A stretch of 64,000 nt of DNA from Sebastes aleutianus (GCA_916700875.1 CAKAKS010000067.1:10567591-10631590); one strand, 5' to 3'; shown: positions 11,701 through 24,949, numbered from the stretch's first letter. Numbers and translations: made by a program. The notes: generated by a model not told the origin, from the letters alone.

Positions 11701-13476
11701 AATATTAGGTCACACAAAACCTTTTCTTATGAAATGTTTTGAAATGACATTAAAATTCATTCCATGTAGGGAAAGTCTGAGGGATACTTTTCCCAACATA
11801 AAAGGATTACATAAAGGAGACATAAAAAGACATAAAAACAGTGGACTTCAAGAGGATTTGCTTTCAGATCCGTCAGATTGTGACGTTTACTGAAAGTGAA
11901 GTTTTCATTTTCAGTTTGTCTTGTGTAATTCTAACCCTAAACTTCACTCTAACCAAACCCCATTATCATTTCCCTTAGTTTGAGCTACTTATATATAAAA
12001 CCCGAACATCCATTGTTATTTGGACTTGTTTGACTTTAAAAAAGAAACCTTTTCACACGACATGCACATGGACATTTTGCGGTGCTGCCTGTCACATGAT
12101 CCTTTTGTGGTAAAGGAGCAGAACCTTCATGTTATTCATGTCCACAACACAAAGTCTGCTTTTTTTGAAGTTTCATTCAATTTTGTGAATCTGAGCTGAA
12201 AAGGATAAAGGAGGATAAAGCTGAAAGAGAGCAGCCTGAATCGCAACTCTGAATGAAACGTTCAAATAAAAACTCTCCCGTTGCAAAAGGCAGGTGATGC
12301 TTTTTTGACCAGTATCCTCATGAACCCAACCAGTAACTGTTTCCCAGCCCCGGAGTGTATTTACCCAATCAGCTCGTGGAGAAGAGGAGGAATGAGAGGC
12401 CTGTGTGACACCAGCTCTCTCCCTCTATAATTTCCGTCCCCATTTTCCACCAAGACCACTCAATCTTACGGCCATATGGCGGTTTGCTGCCATAACCATT
12501 CACAGCTGAGTAAAAATAAACCTTTGGGACGCATCCTTGGGACAGGGGTTTGAAGACGCACTCAGTACAACTTGTGCTCGACTTTGTGCTGGTTACGATA
12601 ACCTACTGTGATTCATCCTATCTGCAGATGATTCCCCCTCATATAATTTGCAATGGGAGTACGGTCAGGGTATACAATATCATTCAGTTTAAATTCAAGG
12701 GTGAGGCAAAAATAGAAATTCAACCACATGAAGAGGTTGAGACCAGAAATAGCTTGTTTGATGGGTATATATTTCAGTGGTGCAATGATGGGGTCTCTCC
12801 AGAGAGCTTTAAAAGCTCCCCCCTCATTTATGATTTGGGGTCGGGTGGTTGCGCACATGGTTAGCTTACTGTGTGCTTCTGCATAACACACAGACAGTTT
12901 AAGAATTCAAACATCCTGAAGCATTTAGATAGAAAAAACGCCTCACATACACCCAAAAACAACTCACGTGTTGAGCATGCCACTTATTGTTAATCTTAAT
13001 TAGATTAGCTGATGCTCCTACTCCAGTCTTTCAGCACACACAACGTGTCCTCATATCAGAGTCTGGTGTAGTAACTACGGTATATTAGGAGGAGTGGCTG
13101 CCTCCCACACGTTGATTAACCTGTGACTGTGGTACGAGGCGTGCAGACATGGAGAGACACACAATCTTCACCCACCTCAGAGCAATTACACAGATTACTG
13201 TCTCTGTAATTATTATGACTGATTTATGGTCTAGTATTGTAACAGTTAGTATTTCACAATGGGAAAAAAAACAGTTGGGACACATGTTCATTAGCAGCTC
13301 AAATGCTGTTGTGCAGTCAACTGATTTACAGGCAGAAGATTTATTTAGTCATTAAACTCTTTAAACTCTGATATGAGGACATCACCGGAATAAATCTTAT
13401 TTTTAAATTAGCAGTGAGATTGATAAATCCCAATGTAGGTTTTTAGCCATGCTAAAAGTCAGACATTTGGTCTGGT
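11701..13476. other. Intergenic sequence, nothing assigned
   Basis: No gene or repeat that I can support. A 104-codon plus-strand frame (12550-12864) overlaps a 92-codon minus-strand frame; neither has recognisable motifs. Confidence 0.5.
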
Positions 13477-13532
13477 ATGGGTTTGACAAATGAGAATGGG
13501 CTGGTTAAGTTAACGTTAGCACTCATTCGGTG

Positions 13533-13545
13533 GTTGCCTAGCAAC
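13533..13545. promoter_or_regulatory. RFX/X-box-like palindrome
   Basis: GTTGCCTAGCAAC fits the RFX consensus GTNRCC-N-RGYAAC with both half-sites perfect. It lies 16 bp upstream of an ATG that opens an 89-codon frame. A functional role is inference only. Confidence 0.35.
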
Positions 13546-13560
13546 ATTAAAAGGAAAAAG

Positions 13561-13830
13561 ATGCCGAAAACTGCAAAAAGCTCTCTGTCTGATTGGGCCA
13601 CAAAAAGGCAGAGTGGTGCGCCTGCAAAACGTGCCCTGACTGATCAGGCTTTCACAGAGCTGCTAGGCTTGTTTCATCACAATGAGGACATCTCAAACGC
13701 AAGAAAATTACCAAAACTGGAAGTACAGGGTTTTCACTTGACAAAAGACTATTTTAAAAAGGTGGTAAAGAAAGTGAAACTCATTATATCTGAGCGACCT
13801 GACTGTTTGACAGTGAAAAGATCATCTTAA
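13561..13830 (+). CDS. Unrecognised small basic ORF (89 aa), doubtful gene
   Basis: I do not recognise this product. From the ATG at 13561 it reads MPKTAKSSLSDWATKRQSG, then a middle with FTELLGLFHHNEDIS and a lysine-rich tail DYFKKVVKKVKLII, ending at TAA (13828-13830). The same frame is open upstream to an ATG at 13477. Composition is plausible for a soluble, basic, helical protein: even residue usage, few Cys or Trp, and charged clusters. An RFX-type palindrome (GTTGCCTAGCAAC, 13533-13545) lies just upstream of the chosen start. It could be the remnant of a transposon ORF, one exon of an unknown gene, or chance. No flanking splice sites or poly(A) signal stand out. Confidence 0.2.
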   Translation: MPKTAKSSLSDWATKRQSGAPAKRALTDQAFTELLGLFHHNEDISNARKLPKLEVQGFHLTKDYFKKVVKKVKLIISERPDCLTVKRSS

Positions 13831-13834
13831 ATTG

Positions 13835-14613
13835 ACCTTTTCACCCCAGGTTAATTGACTTCTCGACTCTCAGCACTCACAAGTGTCTGAAAAGCTTCAA
13901 CTGCCATCTGTCAGCAGACCAAAGCTGAGGTTGTAGTGCTGTGATCTCTATCTCAACATCTACACAGAGGGGCAATTTACTCGCATGCCCACAGGAGATC
14001 ATAAGGCACTCAAGCGATAAATTACAAGACTGAATTAAAGACTGCGGTTCCAAGTGTGTGAGCGGGAAATATTTCAAAATAAAGTGTCCCTGCTAACATT
14101 TCAGCAGCATGGAAACTTTTCACAGCTATTCCTGTTTTATGTGTCACTGTCACAATAGGATGTGCTTCCTCGCAATCTCACGCTCAACTCATTGTTTCAA
14201 CAAGAATACACCAGGGATCTTTCAACCCTATCAGCATTTACATCGGTATTGTCATCTTAAATGAATAGGTACAGGTAATAATTATAAAAAGGTTATGCAA
14301 ATCACGTTGTTGAGTCACAGCTTGGGACAGCATGCCGATGTGTGCTGTCACCTACACAGGATATCCTACTTCGATTACAGAAGACTACATGAGCTCTGAC
14401 TTTAAATATGTGTGTGTAGCCGTTCATTGTGGAGTGAAAATGAGTTTGAGCGTGAATATAATAAAGGATCATATCTGTGGTTTTGCACCTATTAACAACA
14501 GATCACATACACGTTACATTAATAGCAACCGTTTTCCAAAGAATGCCACAAGTTTTAATTGCTTCTAACTTTCTAGGCACTGGTTTCTGCTTATCATACT
14601 AAAACGGTGACCC
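13835..14613. other. Intergenic sequence, nothing assigned
   Basis: No repeat match inside the window and no supported coding region. Confidence 0.5.
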
Positions 14614-15152
14614 CAGGGGTTGTTGAAAAATACATATCTACAGACCATTTGCTCAAATAAAACAAGCATATTGTGTCCATTACTCCCACCCAAGTTAGCT
14701 TTGGGCTAATAGAAACTCTGATATGATTGTGACACACAGCAATAAGCTCATTATTTTAAAGTTGAAGCACTTACTGAAAGTCAGCTTCAGACTGGTAAAT
14801 TCAAATGTCTGGATTCACTAGGACTATATCCCAGTCTTGCTACTGTTCATTTTCTGAAAGCTTTTTAGACCAATTATATGAAATGTAGGCTATAAATGCT
14901 GTCAAGTTGAGTCCAAATGCAATTTGAATAAAATCAGCCTTTGTTTAAAGGTATATAAGTGATATTAGCATGATTCAAATTGAAATATGCTTCTGTTTAT
15001 CACTATGAAACAGGTCTGAAGTAGTTAAGTTGAACATTTTTAGGATACAAATACTAGTAAGGATATGCTTAATCTGTGTTAAGATTATGAGGGGGTCCTT
15101 GTAAAAATGTTATATACCCTGTAAGGGGTCCCAAAAAGCTTGAGAACCCCTG
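14614..15152. mobile_element. Probable hAT (Charlie-type) MITE
   Basis: The right end reads GGGTCCCAAAAAGCTTGAGAACCCCTG. Its last 14 bases (15139-15152) are the typical CAGGGGTTCTCAA hAT terminus in reverse. A partner CAGGGGTTGTTGAAAAA lies at 14614. The candidate 8-bp flanks (ggtgaccc / tactaagg) do not match, so the left boundary may be wrong or the target duplication decayed. Non-coding. Confidence 0.45.
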
Positions 15153-18100
15153 TACTAAGGTATGAAAATCCTCTTGTCAAAGATGTTTCATTGTCGCGTG
15201 GGAATATGGATGTGTGAATAGCTCTCATGTGAGAGAAAACAAGTTTGCTGAACGCACCAACAAGAGTTTCCACAGTAGTTATTGCTCACAGTTGTACCAT
15301 GCAAAGATAATGTAACTTTATTAATTCATTTTTAAGTATTTGGGGGCACTTTTGTCTTTGTTAGATAGTAGCCAGTGAGAGATGCGATAGGAAATAAAGG
15401 GAGAGAGAGAAGGGGGATGTTAGAGGGATGTGAGCACCATGTTGAGATTATCTTTGCTGAGAATAATAGGCAAACAAGGGTGTTTTGAAAAGGATTTAGT
15501 CCTTTCTTACATTACATTAAAGTGTCCTTAAATATTGCAGCATCCTTGAAAACCCTCGGAGTTGTTTTGAGCAACAGCCACTTAATTTAGGTTATGTACC
15601 CGGATCTGCCTGCAGCCGGGACACCTTTCATTACCTTAAAACTGTGTAAAATGTTTGAAGTTTGAAGGGAATTCTTCGCGTGCCTCCTTGTTCCTTACTC
15701 TCTTCATCTGTCACATAATAGCTTTAATATCCACACATTTCTCTCTCTCTCTTTCTTTTCCTCTCCTATACTCCGCCTACACACCTGACAGGACAGGTGA
15801 GGTGAAGCGAGGTGAGGAGCAAAAGAGGCAACAGCATAGCTCAGGGCTGAGGCTCCTCTCCTTTGATCCTCCACAGCAGATATGATCATTGACGTATACC
15901 TCACACCCCCCAAAAGACCCTCAGAGTCATCTCCTTGAATTCAAGCTGCGCTAATCTCAGTGATCTTTATCTCCACACTTCAAAAAACAGGAACAAAAAA
16001 AACTGTTTGTGTCTCAAAGTTCAACCGAATTGACCCTAAATCCTAATGAAGAGTTTCACTACCATGGGATGAAACAGTTCAGCTCTGCCACCTGTTTGTG
16101 TGCAGCTCTCCAAAGGAGGCAGAGGGTGAGCCAGAGTTCCCCGTTTGTGTCGAGCTCGTATAGCTTTTAAACAGATGCTGGACCCGCTGTAGCCAAACCA
16201 GCCTCACTTTTAGTGTTGACCCATGTGGTTCTTCTATTTAGCTTCTTACAGACCCCATTAAATTTACCCAAATGACTCGAGCCAAATGCAATTTCAGTTT
16301 ATATGGAGTCGACTTTGGCGAGTTACTTTTAGTTTTACCAGCATGCACAGGTTGGTTTGCAGGAATCCTCCAGGAGATATATTTTGGGGATGATTTAAAA
16401 CTCAGGGGAGTTTTTTAACTTTCTCTACTCCCACAGGAGATGTGTTAAAGTGTTTGAGTTATATTGTTAGAAGCTTGTGTGGGAAAGTCTTCAAACGAGT
16501 GTTCCCTCCGAATGAAAATTGCGTTCGTTGACTCACACATCCACTCCCTCTGCATCTGACAGAAATTGAGTGACAGATACATTTCAGCCATGGTAGAGAA
16601 TTAGTGGAGTAGTAGGCGGGTTGTAGAGGAAGAAATTAGTCAAATGTGTTGATTGTCCTTGTCTAATTTAGCAGAACATCCCAATAAACTCATATGCACT
16701 CCCTCTTAATCATCTATTACCCTCCTACATGGACAACAACAACAAAAAAGCCCATTTCCCTCAGCGGATGGTGAGCTGCAATGGTTTTATAATGGCTTAC
16801 ACATTGAAATGTCCTCTTCTATGAAGAAGGAAAAATAATAACAGCAACATTCCTGAGGGGCTGTAATTTTCTTCCGGCGGGTAAAAGTTGTCCATTATGG
16901 TCAGGGTCAAGGAACACATGCAACCCCGTCATCAGGGCCGCGTGGTCGGCCACATCAGAACCGCCCGTCACGACCAGTGGAAAGGCCCTGTCTGTTAGCA
17001 CAACACACAGCCAATCAGCAGCCAGAGGCCCCAGCGCCTCGGTACATTTGCCCCCTAACCACGCCGCGCTCTAATTTAAGCACACATATTCCATTGAAAT
17101 TACAGTATACATACCCACCCTTCCCTGCAATTTACATGATTTGCACGCTGATGGGGTGAGCTTAGACAATGCTGATGCAGTGGATACTTAGTGAGTTTCT
17201 TTTTCTTTGTTCTGTAACAGGTCAGTGGAGCAATTGAAAGCTCAGAGACAAGATCGTCGAGTTCACAGGAAAACAAGAAGACAGGCCATTTGATTCATGC
17301 AGTGATAAGATAGCAGCGCTGTCACGCAGGGATGGATCACTGAACAGTAAAAGTCACTCACTGAATTCATTTGCACTTATGAGATGGCACACGAGGTCGG
17401 CTGCCAAACACTTTAATGAACGAGCAACAACAAGTGAGAGATGTTTGCCAAAAGTCACACTCTTTATGCTACAAAAAGTTTATTTATCCAGATGTGCCAC
17501 ACAAACAAAAGTAATGAGTTTGACACATAACTGCGAAACTAAATCTCTTTTCTTCTTATCATTCAGTCTGTGTCAGCAGTTTGAGTTTGGAGGCATTTTA
17601 ATCTCACAATAATAGCCTGTTTAGATTCATCCTAAAGCGTTAGATGTTCCTGGATGGTTGATGGATGTGAAACATAATACAATGCTTTCTTTATATTATA
17701 TGGTCAATAGCGATTTGCAAAATTAAAGCGATTGTGACTGAGTGATTTGGCCTGAAAAAGTGTTTTGACTTCACGTATCAACTGTAGGCCTATGTAGGTC
17801 AAACTCCATCAATGTTTTTTTACTAATAGGGCTCTTGTATAGCCTATAGCAGCATGAGTAAAGTAAAAACATAACACACCTTGGCAACGTGTCTGAATGT
17901 CTGCTAGTGGAAAAAACTGTCAATCACAAGGTTTAAATGTTATGGGTTTTGGTCACGCAAGAGTACACCTCTTTTATCCAAAGTATGAGCGGTATTGGCT
18001 TGTGTGGGATGTCGCTTGGCTGCATCAACACTACAATCCAGAGTGGAATTTTACAGGTGTTGTGGGAACGTGAGGCTCCTCTCTACAAAAAAATTAACCC

Positions 18101-18675
18101 ATCTTCACACCTACACAGTCTTCATAGTTGTTGTTGGACCTGAAGTTACTTGGCATATCTGCGTTGACAGAGAGCACCATCAGGATCTCACAAGCGCTGT
18201 CTGCATGTAATAGGTGCAATGAAAGACATGACAAACAATCTGACGCACACACCTCACCTGGGAATGCCTTAAAAAACACACACCGCTGCACCGACTGGTG
18301 CATCCTGGGATAGACGTTGGCAGTGATGAGTCATTGCGGCATGCTGGGAACCTGCAGGGTGAAATGTGTTGTGTTGTCTTGGTATTTTGACTATCAGATC
18401 CAGACATGATCGATGGAATTTGGCTTTATTTTTAGAGGTCATGTTTAATTGTGCTTTTCATTTGTTGTTCTTAAGTGTTTAATTCTGAGAGGCAGATTCC
18501 AGTGTCCTGTACTGAACACAATGTTTTTGCTTTGGACGCCAACAAAGATGCGGTTGTAGCAGTTGGCAGGTGTCCGATGCAGGGGCGTAGTTAAGAAGAC
18601 AAAGATATTTAAAATAATAACCCAGACAAGTGGTTCCCAGCCTACTTGTATGCCATGGCTTACTTCCGCAGCTCA
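15153..18675. other. Intergenic sequence, nothing assigned
   Basis: A CT-rich tract lies at about 15738-15770. Several 60-77-codon frames are present without recognisable domains. A block at about 18160-18215 (GAGCACCATCAGGA ... TGTCTGCATGTAA) is repeated in diverged form at about 18955-18990, inside the following minisatellite. Confidence 0.5.
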
Positions 18676-19065
18676 AAACTGTTGAAATTATTTCTTAAAA
18701 CAATGGATAAACAGTTGAAATAGTTTGCCAAATAGCCTAGTTTATTAAGTTAGCCAAGTAACAGATAAACAGTTGAAATAGTTAGTTAAAAATAATGAAT
18801 AAACAGTTGAAATTGTTTGCTAAAAGTAGCGTATAGATAAACAGTTGAAATTTGCTAAATAGCCTAGTTTATAAAACTAGCTAAGTAACAGTTAAACAGT
18901 TGAAATAGTTATCTAAAAGTAGCCTAACCTGAATTTATTTGGAGTATCTCCGACAGAGAACACCATCAGGAGGAAGGGATGTCTGCATGTAAAACAGAGA
19001 AACAGTTGAAATAGTATAGCTAAAAGTAACAGATTAAGAGTTTACTGAAAGTAATGGATAAATGG
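18676..19065 (+). repeat. Diverged minisatellite with AAACAGTTGAAAT core
   Basis: The core AAACAGTTGAAAT(A/T)GTT recurs at about 18709, 18765, 18800, 18839, 18894 and 18999. It is separated by variable spacers that themselves repeat (AGCCTAGTTTAT, AAGTAACAG, CTAAAAGTA). An unrelated ~50-bp block (GACAGAGAACACCATCAGGA) interrupts it near 18955. Confidence 0.7.
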
Positions 19066-20900
19066 TTAATGTCCAGCTATCTGCCAGTCTGGTAGTATGA
19101 ATGCAAAGTTGACCAAAGCAACCTAAACATTGACTGTTCAATTGTATGAGAAAAAAAAAATCTCTTATATATAATAATATCTTTTTTTGTGCATTTGTGT
19201 TTTTTTTGTTGTGTTGATGAATTTGTTTATTATGACTGGGCTAGGGGGGTACATCAGACAAAAAAGAAACACCGACCCAGACAACACTTTATGACTGATT
19301 TCATTTAATCCCCAGTGAAATGTCTTCATTTTGGCCTGATGTCAATGCGTCAAACAGGTTTTCAAGTAAGGAAACGTGGCATTAGTCCAACGTTAGTGCA
19401 TCATCGTACATGGATGTCACATTTACAGTTCAATTAAACTGTAAACATGCTTTGTTCACACTGATGTGGTTCATTCATTTACTCAGGTGTGTTGAAGGCA
19501 CCACAATGCTACGCTATCGCACAGTAAGTGCTTTTGAATAGGAATTTGTTCATTGTCACATATGATGGAGAGCCGAGGGGGCCTTGGCATTTGAAAAGGC
19601 CATATTTGAGGGCCTCCTCTGTGAGTGTTTACTTTCAAGGACAAATGAAGCCATTGAGTCCCTGCGAGCTGTGAATGAGCTCCTTCTGCACACACAGGCT
19701 TTTTGAATGCACATCAAAACAACCTCAGCAAACCCAGGGACGAATTCCTCAGGCGTTTAATGTGAGGGCAAATAGGCAACCACTTCAATAAAATACCTCT
19801 TGGATGGAATTGCATAAGTCAGGAAAGCAAGCGTTGGCCAGAGCGGGGTGAAACTCAGGGAACACCAACGGTTGAAGGTTTACCTGAAGTTTTTAAGGAC
19901 TATTTAAAGAGAGGGGATTTATTGTGTTGACAGGTTTACAGCGGACAACTAGTATGTGCAGATCTAAAAAATTGATTGAGGGAATGCTGAGGCTGTCATT
20001 TCACTTGATATCGAGATGTTGCTCAGCGTCACCACCTCAAAGCAGAATTCATTCACCGAATCTTTGTAAAATAGAGGAAGAAGTAGAAAAACGTCTGCCA
20101 CAAGTCTATTTTTACATGCCGTCTTTTTGAGGTTAAAAAGACAATAACAAGTTGAGCCCTGCGAAGGCCATCCTATTTTAATTATATTGTACCAAAGCTC
20201 CCCCGCCCCATCTCCCTCCTCTTTCCGCAACCCCTTCCCTTCACAAACACACACAAAACGGCATCACATTACACGCTAACATCCCCGCGCCATGTAATTA
20301 TACAATCGGCAGAAAACATTTATTTTTAGGGTCAGTAAATGTTTGACTTCTGCTTGTGCGTACGAGGCTGAGAGAACAGGCAGGGGTATTTCACTATAAA
20401 TTTTTTAACAACTCAAGCTTCATTGTCCAGTTTGGGGATTTTATGATCTTGTAGGCGTTTACTCGAGTTGAAAGCGTTTCCAGTTCCAGCATCATCCAAG
20501 AAAAGACTCGGAGCACACAGTGTTCCCAGTATAACAGGTGTAACTAGTTAAAGCTACTTTGGTTACTGTAATGGGTGGATTCTCAAGGTAGCACTGCTGA
20601 AAGTACATTAATTAGGGATTTAATGGACATAATTAAGTTTTATTGATCTGCAGAGGAATTTCAACAATACGCAGTACAATAAGTGCCAGATTGTAGTACA
20701 TGAACATGAAAGTCATGATGCCAAGTCAGGTTTTCAACTTTTACTTTTCTGAGTCAGAAGTGTGTTGCAACATTGAACTGTCTTCCACAATCCAAATATG
20801 AAAGTTTGATTGTGTCATGAAATAATAAATGATGACCCAGAACAGCGCCACCATCATTTTTATTATTACATTTTATTTATTTAAATTGAATTTTCTTTAA
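19066..20900. other. Intergenic sequence, nothing assigned
   Basis: A- and T-rich runs at about 19150-19210; otherwise no element that I can identify. Short ORFs only. Confidence 0.5.
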
Positions 20901-20912
20901 ATGCCTAAAGTG

Positions 20913-22240
20913 GAAGAGGATCAGTCGACCAAGTTAAGCTGGTTTACTAAATGGATTCCCACTCTAATGAACAATTATATAACAAACATGACAAATGTCA
21001 GTATTGAAAAAAGGAAAAAAAAGCTTTGTTTCATCTTTTCATGGATGTATAAAGAGAACTGGATAAAGCATTGAAGGCGGGCTCCCGTTCATTCCTATTA
21101 GAGTTGCTCAGTGGTGCATGAAGCCAAAATGGCTCGACTGCCGAGTGATAAAGTACCCGGATCATCCGGCGATCTTCCGCATGCATTTGGCCCATACAGC
21201 AGGTGCAGTAGTGTTTCCTTCAACTCTGCAGTCCAGCCGCGGTCCAGCCGCGGTCTGGGTCTCATTCACATGAACGGAGGAAGGAAATGGATTCGGCTAT
21301 TAGTGCATTTTACAACTTTTAGGACCTAATGATTTAAATGAGGGCTGTTCAAGTGTTCGTACTGGGAAGTTGATTCACCTAAAAAAAAGAGGGTTACAGA
21401 CGTCTCTCTCCCAATGTAGGTTTATGGGAAAAGGTATTTTTGGGTCCAATGGCATCACGTGACGGATGAGTTGTGATTCCACCGTTTGGCCACTTCAAAA
21501 ATTTGCGCTCTTCCTGTGGCCTTCCATCTTCCGCGGCAAGAGCGCCGCAATGTTGCAGTACTCTAACCTGTGACGTCGGGAGAATGGTTGGCTCGGCTGA
21601 GTTACACAAATACAACGGTAGAGACCGTGAAAAACGGAGACAGGGTGACATAGGACAGAAGAAAACAAAAGAGGGGACACTATTGTATTTTTCCTGGATG
21701 TAAATTTTATTTTTACTCACTCACTCGGTTATACTCCCAAGCCGACGGACACCACGGTGCGATGAAGGTGACAGCAGCCTTCATCGCAGCCGCTGACAGC
21801 AGCCCACCGAGTCGGACCGCGTGCGCGTCAGCTTGGGAGTATAACCAAGTTAGATAGTTAGTTATTTGGTTAGCTAGTTGAAGGAGAACACAGGTAACAT
21901 TATGCCGATAATGTCGCTAGTGTTGCTTTGGAGATAAGTTTGAATTTGTGACGGTAGTTTTGGTATGCTAATGTTGAGCCGCGGTAGCTAACTAGCAGAA
22001 GCTACCGGTAAGTTCTGGCTCAATAGTGTCCCCTATTTTGTGTTCTTCTGTCCCGTGTCTCCTCAGTTTGCATCTTTCATGGTCTCTGTATCTGTGTAAC
22101 TCAGCCGAAAGATGAAACAAAGCTTTTTTATTTTTATTTTAAACGCTTACATTTGTCATGTTTGTTAGGTAATTGTTCATGAGTGGAAATCCATTTAGTA
22201 AACCAGCTTAACTTGGTTGACTGATTCACTTCCAGTTTAA
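20913..22240. mobile_element. Large palindromic transposable element with long inverted arms
   Basis: Three inverted-repeat pairs are nested about one centre. The outer pair is 20913-21037 with 22108-22238 (both contain CAAGTTAAGCTGGTTTACTAA and AACAAACATGACAAATGT, in opposite orientation). The middle pair is 21593-21685 with 22021-22106 (GCTGAGTTACACA...GGGGACACTATTG). The inner pair is 21726-21742 with 21831-21846 (GGTTATACTCCCAAGC). A perfect 10-bp hairpin, GCGATGAAGG/CCTTCATCGC, lies in the centre at 21759-21787. The left arm carries a foreign ~555-bp insertion. The right arm has about 175 bp (21847-22020) with no partner. No transposase is evident, so it is probably a non-autonomous long-TIR or fold-back element. 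Confidence 0.75.
21038..21592 (+). mobile_element. Interspersed repeat nested in the left arm of the palindrome
   Basis: The right arm of the palindrome reads straight from GATGAAACAAAGC into GGCTGAGTTACAC (reverse sense). In the left arm these two points are about 555 bp apart, so the intervening DNA is an insertion. It starts near CATGGATGTATAAAGAGAAC, has GGCGGGCTCCCGTTCATTCC, AGCCAAAATGGCTCG and CAATGGCATCACGTGACGG, and looks like a repeat common in percomorphs. A short direct repeat, GTCCAGCCGCG, occurs twice at about 21232-21255. Confidence 0.65.
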
Positions 22241-22656
22241 TCGCTGGGGAGTATTCTTCTACCATTTTAGCAGAGTACTGGCCAGAGAGTGAGTTTTGAA
22301 AGCCAGGACTCTCTTCGGCTGGCAAATGAATCTGTGAGTCACTGGGATTGGTTGAAAGCTTTAAATATATAACGCATTATGGCCATTTTGTGCCTCAGGG
22401 AAAGTAAAATGTTGGTCATCGGATGTTTAACCTCCATATGAGTAATTCAACAAATATTTTAGACATGAGAGTGGTGAGTAGCTATAATGAGAATATTCTG
22501 GCTCGTCCCTCCTCTAACAGACACTGTACATTCTGTTCAGCGCTACAACAATAAAGGAAGGCCAGGTCATTAACCTATTTTTGAAAGTAAAGACAACAGA
22601 ATATGCAAATTTGTTCAGTAAAAGTAGAACACACTAGCAGCCTCTTCCCCGTACTT
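22241..22656. other. Intergenic sequence, nothing assigned
   Basis: No supported feature between the palindromic element and the next repeat. Confidence 0.5.
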
Positions 22657-22935
22657 TAAAGGATAAGTCTGGTCATATTTTATATTTTTCTTATTGTCAG
22701 CAAATGCCATGAAAAGACTTAAATCAACAACAAGTTATCCCACTAGCAAGTATTGTCTGATACAGTTTATTCCTCTGTGCCATAGAGCTCCATTGTAAAG
22801 TAATAAAAACACATCAATGAGCCACACTGTTGCACTGGATGATTTGTTCCTTCATTGGACACGGATAATTAATTTTGGGTCAGTCCCACATACACCGTCC
22901 TGCTGCCATAAAATCTCATTTGACTACCAACCGGA
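22657..22935 (+). mobile_element. Probable fish MITE/SINE (AAAGGATAAGTCTGG start)
   Basis: Starts TTTAAAGGATAAGTCTGG. Includes CAAGTTATCCCACTAGCAAG, GTGCCATAGAGCTCCATTG and CCTTCATTGGACACGG. The order resembles a percomorph repeat I remember, but there is no second copy in this window to confirm the boundaries. Confidence 0.4.
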
Positions 22936-24949
22936 AAATAGTCCCAACAAATGCACCATTTACTCATATTTGAGTCAGTATTTGCTATAAACTACAGTGC
23001 CCTGCTGTTTTAGGAAATTAGTAGTTTCCAAATGAATTAGGACATTTGGTCTTTCTTGTTGTCTTCAATAAAAATATAGAATTACAGCAGACTTAAAGCA
23101 TACTTTAACAAGCAGCATCCAGTTGAATTGTCACTCAGAGTACACATTGTTTAAAAGCACCAAACAATTCAGTGTAAACAGTTTTTAAGATACCAGAATC
23201 ATTGAAATAACAGTTGCTTATTTTGCAAACAAAACAATCAAATAAAATAAAAAATCAATGTGGAAAAAATCTATACATTTGGTTCACGATCACTTTGAAT
23301 CATTTTGACTTTTCAAAACTCTTAATAGTTACCGAACAGGAGAGACCTGAATTGTAACTTTTATCAGAAGGGTTCAAGAACAGTAACCATTTTGTTTCGG
23401 GTATGTCATTTTTGATGCAGAATAATGTGCAAACTTGTTATTGAATAAAATATTTCACGAATTCCACTTTGTTTTGGTGAATGGATTGTAATTCAGAATT
23501 TGTCACATATTAAATGTACTGCAAGTTTGCAGCCAATGCTTGTTGCAGAGCAACTTCATTAGTAACTCAGAGAGAGTCATTCTGCTCACAAGTATCGCTG
23601 GTAGAACAAGACTGCACATGGTTGGTGCTGTTATTTATTACTCATCGTACTGTAAGTTCATCAAAGAGGTATTTTAATTTGAAACGGGACAAAGGAGAAG
23701 AAGAGATAATTGCCACTGCTGCTATGCTGTGACTTGTCTGCCTGACGTCTTGCTGTCCATCACGTCTTCTGAGGGCAGACATTGCGGCTCTGCTCATTTT
23801 ACAGCTCACTGTTCGAGGAGATCGGGTATGATGACCACGGTGTTTGATTATTAGCACGTTTCATCGGTGAAGTTCATGTGACCTGCAGGGCTGCACTCAA
23901 TCTACACCTCGCTTTTGTTTTCCAGGCCGCACGATCACCCAAAGCGAACTGTTTGCAAAAGTCAAGGCCTTATCTCGGGTTTTAGAATAAATAAAACATT
24001 TGCTACACACTTTATTGAATCTGGTGGTGTGCCAGTTTTTAATCTAATCTACCGTTGGAGGAGATTGAATCCATGCCAAGTAGTTTTATAACGCATGCAG
24101 AGAAATGAGTCTCCTCGTGTGGCTTATCTTATCTAACAGTTATATAGGTATCCGATTGTCAGATAAATTAGCTGGAACAGGTTCAAGTTATGTTTTTCAC
24201 GTTTTATCTCCACCAAATAAAATGAATTATATTTATTTTAGAGAAAAGAAAAATCCAGTTGTTTCTTGCTTTAATGTTTCTAAAAGCAATGAGAAATAAA
24301 ATTCTCTTATTGTGTCAGTCAGGGATATAAGTGACTGATTAAAAAATACAAAATGGAAAGGAGAAAGAAACCGTGATATGTCGGATAGATTTCTCTTTCA
24401 AATGATCCAAAATCCCATCTTGGCCAAATTCTGTTATCTCGGGTGAATGGAGTTCAATGTTGGACAACAAACGGCACACCCATGGTCGCAGCTATGGTGA
24501 CTCATATTCATTCAAATCAAGCTGACGGTGCTACAGTACGGCATATTGACACTGATATCTTCTCACACCAGTAATCACGCACAAGCACCAGAATAATTCA
24601 GTTATACAAATGAGTTTTAAATGATTTATTGCCTATCGTCTCAACAACTCCAACGCTCTGTTTATCTTTACAGCATGTGTTTTAACAGACAACATGTGCT
24701 GCTTCCTTCTACTTTAAGGAGTCAGTTCACCTTTATCATACAAATATGTAGACAGTGGATAGTTTTTGTTTTATTTGGCCAGGCCTGTCTTCTGAAGAAA
24801 TTGATAAAAACTCTTGACAGCATCATGGTTTTCCTGGAGTGAACTCTCTGGTGTCATGGTCCTGCACTCTGGTATGTTTCCAACCAAAACTTAATTGGCA
24901 AAATTCAGCAAAAGATAAATGTAAATTTTAGAAACGTGGAACCAAAACT
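22936..24949. other. Intergenic sequence, nothing assigned
   Basis: AT-rich DNA with short ORFs only and no supported repeat or gene. Confidence 0.5.
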
